Made by a program: the position numbers and the translations under genes. From Sulfurovum sp. (GTDB lineage Bacteria; Campylobacterota; Campylobacteria; Campylobacterales; Sulfurovaceae), in assembly GCA_027082955.1 (NCBI GenBank), contig JALWTA010000001.1:37307-101306 (forward strand): 64,000 nucleotides of DNA, given 5' to 3'. Below, piece after piece: positions 43,930 to 52,307 of the stretch. How positions within the stretch are numbered: the first letter of the stretch is position 1; each line of letters begins with the position of its first letter. Below the pieces are notes generated by a model. That model was not told the origin of the DNA and did not search any database. It saw only the letters and a list, made by a program, of their open reading frames with translations.

Positions 43930-45253
43930 CCTCTCCATCTTAGGTACAAGCTCCGATGCGGGCAAAAGCACGCTCACTTGGATCATAGGCAAGCTCTTGC
44001 AAAACGCGGGCTACAGCGTCGCGCCCTTCAAAGCCCAAAACGTCTCCAACAACGCCCACGTCGCAGATGACGGCAGCGAGATCTCCGTCGCCCAACACTT
44101 TCAGGCAAAAGCGCTCGGCGTACCCACTTCCTGGCACAACAACCCCGTACTGCTCAAATCGGGCAGAGGCAACGCCGCATCGGTCATCGTGCGGGGCAGA
44201 CATCTCAGCGACAAAGAGATAGGCGACTACTTCCGCGACATAGACACGCTTAGACCCGCCGTCAAAGAGGGCTTTGCCTATCTCGATGCGCGCTACGATA
44301 TCGTCGTCGCCGAAGGAGCGGGCTCTCCGGTAGAGCTCAACTTGATGGAAAAAGACCTTTCCAATATCTTTATCGCCAGTGAATTCAAAACAAAAATCCT
44401 CCTCATTGCCGATATCGAAAAAGGCGGCGTCTTTGCCTCGATTTACGGCGTCTATCATCTCTTGCCCGAAGCGTTGCGGCGCAATGTCGTCGGGGTAATC
44501 ATCAACAAATTCAGAGGCGACAGAGGCTTTTTCGACGAGGGCGTTCGCATCATCGAAGAGAAGTTCGGCATCCCCGTACTTGGCGTGTTGCCCTACGAAC
44601 CGCTCAACCTCGGCTTCGAAGACTCCCAAAGCCTGCGACACTATAGCCAAGATTGCTCCCGTGCCACCCGCCGCATCGCCGTCGTCGCCTACCCCGCCAT
44701 GAGCAACTACACCGACTTCGAGCCGCTATTGGCGGATGAGGATATCTGCGTGGAGTTTGTCGATAACAACCGTCCGCTGGAAGGCTTTGACTGCATTGTG
44801 CTTCCGGGATCGAAAAAGGTATTCGACGATCTGGCTTGGCTGCGAGAAAAGGGGCTGGAGAAACGTATCTTTGAGGCGTATCGCGGTGACGACAAAACGC
44901 ATATCGTCGGTATCTGCGGCGGGTTTGAGATGCTACACGAGCGTATCGTCGATCCTCATGGTATCGAAGCCTCTCTGCCGCAGGCAGTTGCGGGACTGGG
45001 ACTTGTCAAGGGAGAGATACGCTTTGACAAAAAGAAGATACTCAAAAAAGATATTGATAAATATGAAATTCACCACGGTATCTCTTCCACCTACCCCGAC
45101 GGCTACAAAGACGAACGTATCTACGGCACTTTTAAACACGGACTTTTTATAGACGATGCCTTTAGAAACTACGAAGCAAAACGCATTGAAAATTTCGCCG
45201 AAACAATGCATACTTATCTCGATGCCCAAAGGCTCATCGATGCTCTACGCTGA
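43922..45253 (+). CDS. cbiP: cobyric acid synthase (CbiP/CobQ-like)
   Basis: A 443-residue amidotransferase. The N-terminal ATPase part starts LGTSSDAGKSTL and includes VAEGAGSPVELNL; the C-terminal glutaminase part has GICGGFEML (Cys near 331) and the His of HG near 403-420. It amidates cobyrinic acid diamide side chains. Its start overlaps cobD by 8 bases and its stop overlaps cbiB by 14. Confidence 0.92.
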   Translation: MHNLSILGTSSDAGKSTLTWIIGKLLQNAGYSVAPFKAQNVSNNAHVADDGSEISVAQHFQAKALGVPTSWHNNPVLLKSGRGNAASVIVRGRHLSDKEIGDYFRDIDTLRPAVKEGFAYLDARYDIVVAEGAGSPVELNLMEKDLSNIFIASEFKTKILLIADIEKGGVFASIYGVYHLLPEALRRNVVGVIINKFRGDRGFFDEGVRIIEEKFGIPVLGVLPYEPLNLGFEDSQSLRHYSQDCSRATRRIAVVAYPAMSNYTDFEPLLADEDICVEFVDNNRPLEGFDCIVLPGSKKVFDDLAWLREKGLEKRIFEAYRGDDKTHIVGICGGFEMLHERIVDPHGIEASLPQAVAGLGLVKGEIRFDKKKILKKDIDKYEIHHGISSTYPDGYKDERIYGTFKHGLFIDDAFRNYEAKRIENFAETMHTYLDAQRLIDALR

Positions 45254-46160
45254 AACCGCACTGGTAGGCTATCTCGTCGACCGCATTTTCGGAGAGTTTC
45301 GTTTTATCCGCCATCCAGTGGTACTGATGGGAGATTATATTAAATACTATAAAAAGCATTTCTATAAAGACAGTATCTTTAGAGGCGCGATCCTTACTTT
45401 CTCTCTTATCACCATTACGCTAATACTTACTTATCTTACTACATACACCATTTCATCACTCCTGCCTCCTACCTTCTACTTCCTACCTCTCTTGTATGGG
45501 ATAATCGCCTCCACCACCATCGCCTCCAAGATGCTGCACGACGCGGTCGAAGAGGTGATCGACCACCCGCACCGCATCAAATATCTCGTCAGCCGCGATA
45601 CGGAAAACCTCAGCTCCTCGGAGATCAACAAAGCCGCCATCGAAACCTATGCCGAAAACCTCTCCGACGGTGTCGTCGCCCCGCTCTTTTGGCTGCTGCT
45701 GTTGGGACTGCCCGGCGCCTTTGTCTATAAAGCAGTCAATACGCTCGATTCGATGGTAGGCTACCGCACCCCGCGCTACGAAAAATTCGGCAAACTCTCC
45801 GCCCGTCTCGACGACTGGCTCAACTACATCCCCGCGCGCCTCACCGCTATACTCATTCTCCTCTTATCTCCAAAACTCTATAACTCATCTACCTTCTACC
45901 CGCTACTCTCTAGCCTCCTGCGCCAAGCCTCCCGCCACGACAGCCCCAACGCAGGCTACCCCATCACCGCCATGGCATTAGCACTCGGCATCCGCCTCGG
46001 CGGCCCTACACGATATTTTGGTAAGGTGAAGCAAAAAGCCTATTTCGGTATGGGCAGAGAGGAGATTACGACAGAAGATATCCGCTGTGCGTTGGCGTTT
46101 GGGCGGCGGGTAGATGCAGTGGTGTTGGGTGGGTTGACAGTATTGTTTATTTTCGTCTAA
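45240..46160 (+). CDS. cbiB: adenosylcobinamide-phosphate synthase (CbiB/CobD family)
   Basis: A 306-residue membrane protein of the CbiB family: ETALVGYLVDRIFGEFR, RHPVVLMGDYI, the cytoplasmic SRDTENLSSSEINKAAIETYAENLSDGVVAPLFW and the NAGYPITAMALALG region. ATG 45240 is the natural start. Two short segments (residues about 74-85 and 216-225) are Ser/Tyr/Leu/Pro-rich and encoded by CTACCTTCTAC-type repeats shared with intergenic DNA near 34770, so repeat insertions seem to be tolerated in loops. Confidence 0.87.
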   Translation: MLYAETALVGYLVDRIFGEFRFIRHPVVLMGDYIKYYKKHFYKDSIFRGAILTFSLITITLILTYLTTYTISSLLPPTFYFLPLLYGIIASTTIASKMLHDAVEEVIDHPHRIKYLVSRDTENLSSSEINKAAIETYAENLSDGVVAPLFWLLLLGLPGAFVYKAVNTLDSMVGYRTPRYEKFGKLSARLDDWLNYIPARLTAILILLLSPKLYNSSTFYPLLSSLLRQASRHDSPNAGYPITAMALALGIRLGGPTRYFGKVKQKAYFGMGREEITTEDIRCALAFGRRVDAVVLGGLTVLFIFV

Positions 46161-46165
46161 TGCAG

Positions 46166-46270
46166 CTCGTTTCCACGCTCACGCATGGGAATGCATACTT
46201 GAATCTTTGATAAAAAATGTATACAATACATACCACGTTTGTAGACACTCCCACGCAGAGCATAGGAGCT
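46166..46270. repeat. REP doublet, CGTTTCCACGCTC...GTGGGAATGCATAC family (copy 1)
   Basis: CTCGTTTCCACGCTCACGCATGGGAATGCATAC-type palindrome at 46166-46198, an AT-rich centre, and ACTCCCACGCAGAGCATAG near 46248-46265. The same layout occurs at 46836-46944 on the other side of the AT-rich gene. Confidence 0.65.
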
Positions 46271-46286
46271 AGAAAAAGGAGCTTTT

Positions 46287-46835
46287 TTGAAAAAGTTTAA
46301 TCATAAGGATAAAAATCTACTTGAAGAACTTTGTATAGAACTTCGATATGTAGGATGCTTTGATAAAGAATTACCAGAAAGTAAAATAGCAATAATGCAT
46401 ATTACTAAAGTCCAACAAATTTCAAAAGAACTTAACACTAAGGGAATTAACCCAAATTCAAGGTTAAAATTATTAACAAAAAAAACAAATTGGCTTATGC
46501 ATGATTTGTATCTTGACTGTCTTGAATATCCAAAAGTAATTCCTTATGTAAAATTATTAGATGGTACACCAAGAATTAAGTTAATTCAAAAAGAAATTAA
46601 ACAGAGAGAAAAAAAACAAATGCAAGTATATAATGAATTTATAAATACAACTGCAAAAGATTTATTAAGGATAATCACAAAATACATATTAAATAATGAA
46701 AAAAAAGAAGAACTGTTGGAACTACTTGAAAATTATAATGTCAGGCATTTAGCTAGTGAATTAGATAACATCAAAGATAATGTAACAAAAAAAGATAAAG
46801 AAATAATAGAAGATTTCTATTGGAGTGTATTCTAA
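46287..46835 (+). CDS. AT-rich orphan gene between two REP doublets
   Basis: A 182-residue Lys/Glu/Leu-rich, mostly helical protein with no motif I recognise. The DNA is far more AT-rich than its neighbours, with AAA, ATA and TTA codons dominating, a sign of transfer from another genome. The start is TTG 46287 with AAAAGGAG close upstream. The stop TAA is immediately followed by a REP doublet, and another one precedes it. Such placement within an operon recalls defence or orphan toxin genes, but nothing in the protein proves this. Confidence 0.65.
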   Translation: MKKFNHKDKNLLEELCIELRYVGCFDKELPESKIAIMHITKVQQISKELNTKGINPNSRLKLLTKKTNWLMHDLYLDCLEYPKVIPYVKLLDGTPRIKLIQKEIKQREKKQMQVYNEFINTTAKDLLRIITKYILNNEKKEELLELLENYNVRHLASELDNIKDNVTKKDKEIIEDFYWSVF

Positions 46836-46944
46836 CTCGTTCCCACGCTCCCGCGTGGGAATGCATACCAAAATCTTACATACAAAAAACCCACCATTCC
46901 CTACAAAATATGCAGCATACATACTCCCACGCAGGAGCGTGAGA
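46836..46944. repeat. REP doublet, CGTTCCCACGCTC...GTGGGAATGCATAC family (copy 2)
   Basis: CTCGTTCCCACGCTC and GCGTGGGAATGCATAC form the left hairpin; ACTCCCACGCAGGAGCGT closes the right. It matches copy 1 in order and spacing, so the AT-rich gene lies between two same-orientation copies about 670 bases apart. Confidence 0.65.
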
Positions 46945-47038
46945 GAGAGGGAGTAAACAAAATTTTTGTCATCACATCCATTTTTTGCTACAATAAAACC
47001 AAAATATTTACACACCTGATAACAACAAGGCAATAATA

Positions 47039-47338
47039 ATGATACAGAAACAAGAGATTTTAAACTATTTGAAATCACATCAGGAATACTATTACAACCA
47101 ATTCGGTATTAAATTCATTGGACTCTTCGGCTCTTACGCCAGAGAAGAAGCCGATGAAAAAAGCGATATAGATATCCTGTATAGAATCGATAGAGATAAA
47201 AAACTCTCCATCTTTCAGTACCTCAAACTAAACAAACAACTTGAGGATTTTTTCCGAACAAAAATCGATTTGGTACGAGACGAAACGCTCAAACCACAAC
47301 TGAGACAATATATCCGAAAAGACATCACTTATGTATAA
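47039..47338 (+). CDS. MNT-type nucleotidyltransferase antitoxin
   Basis: A 99-residue minimal nucleotidyltransferase with FGSYAREEADEKSDIDIL (GS-x10-D-x-D). It is AT-rich, and AAGG precedes ATG 47039 by eight bases. It overlaps the HEPN gene by 8 bases. It lies between the AT-rich orphan gene and cobS, the third toxin-antitoxin module in the B12 locus. Confidence 0.88.
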   Translation: MIQKQEILNYLKSHQEYYYNQFGIKFIGLFGSYAREEADEKSDIDILYRIDRDKKLSIFQYLKLNKQLEDFFRTKIDLVRDETLKPQLRQYIRKDITYV

Positions 47339-47687
47339 AAGCAACAGGGATTATCGGCTCTACCTCGAAGATATTGCCAACGAGTGTCAGAACATCCGGA
47401 AATTTGTCGAAAATATTACCTATAACGAATTTACGGAAAACTTGGAAAAAATCTATGCCGTTGCAAAAGCATTTGAAAACATAGGCGAAGCGGTCAAGAA
47501 CATCCCTAAAGAGCTTACCGCAAAATATCCTGAAATTCCTTGGAGCGAAATAGCCAAAATGAGAGATGTTCTTACTCATCATTATTTCGGCGTGGATGAC
47601 AAAGTATTGTGGGATACACTCGATGAAGACTTCGAAGCATTTGAAAGAGTCATCCATATGCTCATAAACAACACAAAAATACAATAA
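47331..47687 (+). CDS. HEPN-domain (DUF86-like) toxin
   Basis: A 118-residue protein with the typical DUF86 pattern: FENIGEAVKNI, YPEIPWSEIAKMRDVLTHHYFG, where R-DVLT-H-H-Y is the ribonuclease motif. It overlaps the MNT antitoxin by 8 bases. Unlike the other pairs, the following gene (cobS) does not overlap it; about 30 bases lie between. Confidence 0.88.
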   Translation: MYKSNRDYRLYLEDIANECQNIRKFVENITYNEFTENLEKIYAVAKAFENIGEAVKNIPKELTAKYPEIPWSEIAKMRDVLTHHYFGVDDKVLWDTLDEDFEAFERVIHMLINNTKIQ

Positions 47688-47718
47688 TTTATATATAACG
47701 CAATAACAAGGACACACC

Positions 47719-48480
47719 ATCCGAACCCAAACACTACGACACCTCTACCTCGGACTCAAATCGATGCTGGGCTACTTTACCCTCCTGCCCGTGCGCTTCA
47801 AAGCGAGCGACGATCTGTCACACCCCAAGGTGATGGGTGCGATGCTTTTTTGGCTGCCGCTAGCGGGATTGGTGAGTGCGGGTGGGAGTGTGGTCGTTTA
47901 TATACTGTTTGGCAAGTTGGGATGGCTTGGTGCAGTCATAGCGGCGCTGGTCTATCCGATACTCTACGGGTTTTTGCATACCGAAGCGGTGGCGGATGTT
48001 GCCGATGCACTTTATGCCGCGCATTCGGGCAAGGATGCTTACAGCGTCATCAAAGACCCCACCATAGGTGCGATGGGTGTGCTCTGGACAGTGGCGGCAG
48101 TACTGCTCAAAACCGTACTCATCGTCTATCTACTCATGCATGGAACGTGGGCGCTCTTTGTCGCGGCGGCAGTGAGCAGTCGTATGGGGCTGGAGATGCT
48201 CTTTTTTACCCAGACGTTTCGCTCCTCATTTATCCAAACCTTGCAACGGGGCTTTGACGGCAAACTCTTTGGCGGCAGTATGGTACTCTTTTTGCTTGTA
48301 GGACTTGCCGTGGCGCAAGAGAAATTTTTCCTCATCGCGGCTTTGGCAATGGGGGTCAGCTACCTTGTCGCCACACGTATCGGCAAAAAACTCGGCTTTC
48401 TCAACGGTGATGTGCTAGGCACCACGCTGGAGGCGACGGAGATCGTGCTGATGCTTACGGGAGCGCTATTGTGGCTTTGA
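47719..48480 (+). CDS. cobS: adenosylcobinamide-GDP ribazoletransferase (CobS), possible AUC start
   Basis: An integral membrane protein with PVRFKASDDLSHPKVMGAMLFWLPLAG, HTEAVADVADALYAAHSGKDAYSVIKDPTIGAMG and NGDVLGTTLEATEI, the CobS signatures. It joins the lower ligand to cobinamide. First ATG is 47764 (238 residues), with no ribosome binding site. The frame extends upstream to a TAA at 47704; AAGGA at 47708-47712 lies six bases before an in-frame ATC at 47719, and the 15 extra residues (IRTQTLRHLYLGLKS) suit a CobS N-terminus. I therefore propose an AUC start; the ATG form is the safe alternative. Confidence 0.8.
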   Translation: MRTQTLRHLYLGLKSMLGYFTLLPVRFKASDDLSHPKVMGAMLFWLPLAGLVSAGGSVVVYILFGKLGWLGAVIAALVYPILYGFLHTEAVADVADALYAAHSGKDAYSVIKDPTIGAMGVLWTVAAVLLKTVLIVYLLMHGTWALFVAAAVSSRMGLEMLFFTQTFRSSFIQTLQRGFDGKLFGGSMVLFLLVGLAVAQEKFFLIAALAMGVSYLVATRIGKKLGFLNGDVLGTTLEATEIVLMLTGALLWL

Positions 48481-48992
48481 CCCTTTTGCGGCACGCCGCC
48501 GTGCATCCACGCTACCAAAAACGTTACAATGGCTGGACCGATCTTGGCATCGAACCCTCGCTTTTCGATGCCAAGATGGTCGCGCCGCTATGTAAGCAGC
48601 ACTTCGACCACATCTATAGTTCTGATCTGATGCGCTGTCAGGAGACGCTCAGCTTTATGGAAATGACGCTCTACACTACCGACGAGAGACTGCGTGAAGT
48701 GCGCTTCAAGGCGCATATCGAGGGACTGAGCTATCAAGAGGTGTCCCGACACGCAGACTTCGACGCTTCGCTGCTTGAAGATCCCATAGCATGGCACAAC
48801 TATATTTGTGCAGAACGTTACGAAGCCTTTAGCAGACGTATCGGCACTTTTCTTGCCGATCTACCGAAAGGCAAAGAGATACTCGTCTGCACCCATGGCG
48901 GCGTAATGCAGCACATGCTCTCACTGCTGCATCTGCCGTTGCAGCCAATAGACTATCTCAACTGGATAAGGATTGAACATTATGAGTTATAA
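48471..48992 (+). CDS. cobC: alpha-ribazole phosphatase (CobC-like histidine phosphatase)
   Basis: A 173-residue histidine phosphatase starting LTLLRHAAVHP (the RHG-type motif, with A in place of G), with E in FKAHIEGLS and CTHGGVM near the end. It removes phosphate from alpha-ribazole-5-P in B12 assembly. The GTG start overlaps cobS by 10 bases. Confidence 0.85.
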   Translation: MALTLLRHAAVHPRYQKRYNGWTDLGIEPSLFDAKMVAPLCKQHFDHIYSSDLMRCQETLSFMEMTLYTTDERLREVRFKAHIEGLSYQEVSRHADFDASLLEDPIAWHNYICAERYEAFSRRIGTFLADLPKGKEILVCTHGGVMQHMLSLLHLPLQPIDYLNWIRIEHYEL

Positions 48993-49413
48993 AGATTGGT
49001 TTGAAGCTCACGGGCGTAAACATGCCGCTATTATGCAAAAGCTCACCCACCTCAGTGATGACGAGGTGATAGCTTATTTTCGCTTTGAGAATATGCGCAT
49101 CAACGAACCCGACTTCTGCCCGCTCTACGCCGAGAACAAAAAGTGCCACGATATGGAAGATCTCAACTGCTACCTCTGCGCCTGTCCCAATTTCCGTTTC
49201 GACGACGCAGGGTTTAAGGAGGTGGAAGACAGAAGCCTCAAAAGCTACTGCACCATCGATTCAAAAGACGGAGATGTGTTCAAAACGGATGACGCCATCC
49301 ACCAAAACTGCAGCGGATGCACCGTACCGCACCATGAAGCCTATATCAAAAAGCATTTTAAGAGGAACTGGTTCGAGATTATGGAAAAGGTGACACCGGA
49401 AGATCAATCGTGA
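48982..49413 (+). CDS. Cys-rich protein of the cobalamin cluster, unknown
   Basis: A 143-residue protein with ten Cys, arranged as FCPLYAENKKCHDMEDLNCYLCACP, SYC and NCSGCTVPHHEAYIKKH. The paired CxxC and His suggest a zinc or iron-sulfur site. I know related proteins only as conserved neighbours of cob genes in Campylobacterota. ATG 48982 overlaps cobC by 11 bases. Confidence 0.8.
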   Translation: MSYKDWFEAHGRKHAAIMQKLTHLSDDEVIAYFRFENMRINEPDFCPLYAENKKCHDMEDLNCYLCACPNFRFDDAGFKEVEDRSLKSYCTIDSKDGDVFKTDDAIHQNCSGCTVPHHEAYIKKHFKRNWFEIMEKVTPEDQS

Positions 49414-49901
49414 AATTCGACCACGCCGTAGGCATCATCATATACTGCACGCGTTCTATGCTTTTTCGCATGCTTTCTTGCCAAATACTCCGCTCCGTCC
49501 CCTTCGATAGTAACCGGAATCCCTACTTCAGCCCACTTGAACATACGCTGTGCAAAGCCGTTTTTCATCCGTACACAGCCATGTGATGCAGGATGGTTGG
49601 GGACATAGCCAAGATGCATGGCAATGCCGCCATAGCTTAGACGAAGCATATAGTGCATCTTTGCACCCCCGCTGGGGCGCGGCCACAGATTGGAGAGATG
49701 GTAGCGCTTCTTTTCAAGCACCCGGTACTCCCCAGTCGGGGTCTCCCTGCCCTCTTTTCCTGAGGAGATGCGTCCTGAAAAACGTACCACTCCGTCTTCG
49801 TAGGCATAGGCTTTCTGCTCTGAGAGGTCGATGACAATACGCTTTTGTGAGGCAAAAAGCGTTGTACTCCCAAACAGGCATAAAAGCAAAAACCACTTCA
49901 T
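49404..49901 (-). CDS. L,D-transpeptidase (YkuD family)
   Basis: A 165-residue exported enzyme with a signal peptide (MKWFLLLCLFGSTTLFA) and the catalytic motif HLGYVPNHPASHGCVRM (His and Cys near 92-110). It crosslinks peptidoglycan, or attaches lipoproteins, through L,D bonds. It follows galE closely (8 bases) in the same direction, so cell-envelope synthesis genes are grouped. Its 3-prime end overlaps the Cys-rich gene by 10 bases convergently. Confidence 0.92.
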   Translation of the reverse strand: MKWFLLLCLFGSTTLFASQKRIVIDLSEQKAYAYEDGVVRFSGRISSGKEGRETPTGEYRVLEKKRYHLSNLWPRPSGGAKMHYMLRLSYGGIAMHLGYVPNHPASHGCVRMKNGFAQRMFKWAEVGIPVTIEGDGAEYLARKHAKKHRTRAVYDDAYGVVEFHD

Positions 49902-49909
49902 GGCATACG

Positions 49910-50923
49910 TTACGATGTGTACCCGTCAGGATTCATACTCTGCCAACGCCAAGTATCTTCACACATCTCTTCAATGCCCTTCTTCGCTTCCCATCCAAGC
50001 AGTTCTTTTGCATAGGAAGGGTCAGCATAACACGTAGCAATATCACCGCTTCTTCGCGGGGCGATCTCGTAGGGTACTTTTTTGCCAGATGCTTTTTCAA
50101 AGGCTTTGACCATATCGAGTACCGAATAGCCTTTTCCTGTGCCGAGGTTGACTGTCATCACCTCTTTCATCTCCGGCAGTTTTTCCAATGCTTTCAGATG
50201 TCCTACCGCCAGATCGACCACGTGAATATAATCTCTAACTCCTGTACCATCATGGGTATCATAGTCATTTCCAAAAACAGATAATTTTTCCCGTTTCCCA
50301 ATAGCAGTCTGAGAAATAAAAGGAACAAGATTGTTTGGAATACCATTCGGATCCTCACCAATCATCCCAGATGCATGTGCCCCTACCGGATTGAAGTAAC
50401 GCAGTAAAGCAATCTTCCATGAAGGGTTGGCGCGATGCAGGTCTCGCAGTATCTCTTCAACGAACAGTTTGCTTCTACCGTAAGGATTGGTTGCAGAAAG
50501 AGGAAAGTCCTCTTTGATCGGTGTTATATGTGGATCACCGTAAACGGTGGCAGAGGAGCTAAATACGATAGAACGACAACCATATTGCTCCATCACCTCA
50601 CACAGTGTCACTGTTCCGCACACATTGTTCTCGTAGTAGCGTAACGGCTGTTCAACCGATTCACCTACCGCTTTGAGACCGGCAAAGTGGATCACCGCAT
50701 CAATAGTATGATTTGAAAAAACTGCTTCAAGATCATCCCAATTCCGCACATCCCCTTCTACTACGGTAATCTGCTTCCCCGTCAATGATTCTACCCTTTG
50801 GATGCTCTCTCTTGATGCATTGCTAAAATTATCAAAGACAATCACTTCATGCCCTGCTTCAAGCAGCAATACATTAGTATGCGACCCTATATACCCTGCA
50901 CCTCCGGTTACAAGTATCTTCAC
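49910..50923 (-). CDS. galE: UDP-glucose 4-epimerase
   Basis: A 337-residue epimerase of the SDR type: KILVTGGAGYIGSHT at the start, SSSATVYGDP, YGRSKLF with the catalytic Tyr-Lys pair, and GTGKGYSVLDMV. It interconverts UDP-Glc and UDP-Gal (or the GlcNAc forms) for LPS or capsule. The start is GTG 50923, with AAAGGA upstream; a longer upstream frame exists but would not match the family. Confidence 0.93.
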   Translation of the reverse strand: MKILVTGGAGYIGSHTNVLLLEAGHEVIVFDNFSNASRESIQRVESLTGKQITVVEGDVRNWDDLEAVFSNHTIDAVIHFAGLKAVGESVEQPLRYYENNVCGTVTLCEVMEQYGCRSIVFSSSATVYGDPHITPIKEDFPLSATNPYGRSKLFVEEILRDLHRANPSWKIALLRYFNPVGAHASGMIGEDPNGIPNNLVPFISQTAIGKREKLSVFGNDYDTHDGTGVRDYIHVVDLAVGHLKALEKLPEMKEVMTVNLGTGKGYSVLDMVKAFEKASGKKVPYEIAPRRSGDIATCYADPSYAKELLGWEAKKGIEEMCEDTWRWQSMNPDGYTS

Positions 50924-51119
50924 ATCTGTTCCTTTAGTATTGATTGTAAAAATTATAGCGAAAGGATGATTACAAATGATCCCAAATCCCCAAAACATAT
51001 GTAAACGTAACTTTGATTTGGAATGAAGTCACTCTACGAAATTTCATGGATAATTCTGCCCGAAATTTGTCATACAAAGGGGAGAATATAACAAACATCA
51101 GGCGAAGTATAATCAAATT

Positions 51120-51140
51120 CAAAAAGAGACACTCTTTTTG
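51120..51140. terminator. small perfect hairpin CAAAAAGAG-ACA-CTCTTTTTG
   Basis: A nine-base perfect stem with a three-base loop and T-rich right side, in the gap between the glycosylase copy and galE. It can act as terminator for the glycosylase copy (read leftwards the stem ends in A/T-rich DNA) or as an operator. The rest of this 286-base gap shows no gene. Confidence 0.35.
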
Positions 51141-51209
51141 TATGAACATTCTATCACACTAGTGTAAGTGATCTGTTACCCTTCTGCTACCAGAGCATTA
51201 TTACCCACC

Positions 51210-51882
51210 TTATCGTAATCTATGCAACACTTCAATATAAGCTTTAATATATTTCTCCTTCTCTTTGCGCCGATACTGCATCACCCATCTTGGATGCGGC
51301 AGCACCTCTATGGTGTCAAAGAAGTTATAGCGTGCATTGAGCTCCTTGAGATAGGCAAGGTTTTTGCCCTGTCCCACGGTGGAGATATGTCGGCTGACAT
51401 TGGGGTATGCCATCTGCTTTTGAATGCTTTCGACAATAAGTGGTTCAAAGTAGTTTAGCGTCTCTTTGTCGTCATAGTAGTTGTAGTTTCTGCCATTGCG
51501 CAGCAGTCCAAACGGTAGCACTGTGGTAAAGAGGAAGTCACCGTAAAAGGCTTCGGGTCCACCATAGGCATCAACCACCTCACAAATGAAGTTGGCACTG
51601 AGTTCACTGCGTTTCTCAAGGCTGTTTACGATGCCACACTTCTCTTCCATCAAGATAGGATCGGTAAACCCTACACCTGTCAGCCCTGCACCATGTCTGC
51701 CCGGATTGATCCCAAAGAGCAGTGTGCGCGGGCGGGTATCGTTGTAGTATTTGGTATAAAATGCCTCCATCACCCTGCGTGTCTCTAAATGGACGTAGGG
51801 GTAAATGATCTTAACGTTATTAGCGGATCGAATTCTTTTGGGAGAGAGTACAAGAAGTCAATATTTCGTTTTAAAATTACAT
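51210..51882 (-). pseudogene. degenerate copy of the SMUG2-like glycosylase gene
   Basis: The 187 residues encoded by 51210-51773 are clearly homologous to 57398-58087 and keep GINPGRHGAGLTGVGFTDP and LPHPRW. Upstream of its internal ATG at 51773 the original N-terminus can still be read in pieces (DF.YSLPKEFDP), but the ancestral ATG at 51880-51882 is followed by TAA, and two one-base deletions shift the frame. A protein from the internal start would lack about 40 N-terminal residues. It is best read as a decayed duplicate, though the shortened frame is still open. Confidence 0.8.
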
Positions 51883-51909
51883 GGATAATATTGATCCGAC
51901 TCTCTGTCG

Positions 51910-52134
51910 TTACCGACGATAATATGCTATAAGACTCGCCTTGGCGATGGTATGTACATTGATCATAAAGCCGGTAACAGGGGCATTGGTATCAGATTTT
52001 AGATCGAGTTTTGGTACATCGAGTGCATAAATGGTAAAAATATTACGGTATGATTTGTCACCTTTTGGAGAGCAGGCACCGCCAAAACCAACAATACCAT
52101 AATCATTTTGTATCTCTATAGCTCCTTTAGGCAT
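51910..52134 (-). pseudogene. 3-prime fragment of a PEBP (YbhB-type) gene
   Basis: The 74 residues correspond to the C-terminal half of the PEBP protein at 58450-58974 (NDYGI-GFGGACSPKGDK and NAPVTGFMIN-HTIAKASLIAYYRR match almost along their length). The N-terminal half is absent; upstream of 52134 no similarity remains. With the glycosylase copy it forms a degenerate duplicate of 57398-58974 from which the SnoaL-like gene between them was lost. Confidence 0.8.
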
Positions 52135-52272
52135 ATCCTTACTATAAAAACGTATACAGACCTACAAGCGCGAGACTACAATAGATATCGTACTCAAAAC
52201 AGAACATCACGATTATTCAAAAAAAGGTGAAGGTATTATTTTTTGAGTACACGAAAGGCTATCTACATGCTC

Positions 52273-52301
52273 TTGACATTTTGTACCGATTGGTATATAA
52301 T
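52273..52301 (+). promoter_or_regulatory. sigma-70 promoter and operator of TetR gene A
   Basis: TTGACA (52273-52278), 17 bases, TATAAT (52296-52301): a perfect consensus promoter seven bases before the ATG at 52308. TACCGATTGGTA, a palindrome, fills the spacer, so the regulator should bind and switch off its own promoter. Its core resembles the operators before the SDR genes. Confidence 0.75.
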
Positions 52302-52307
52302 TTGCAT

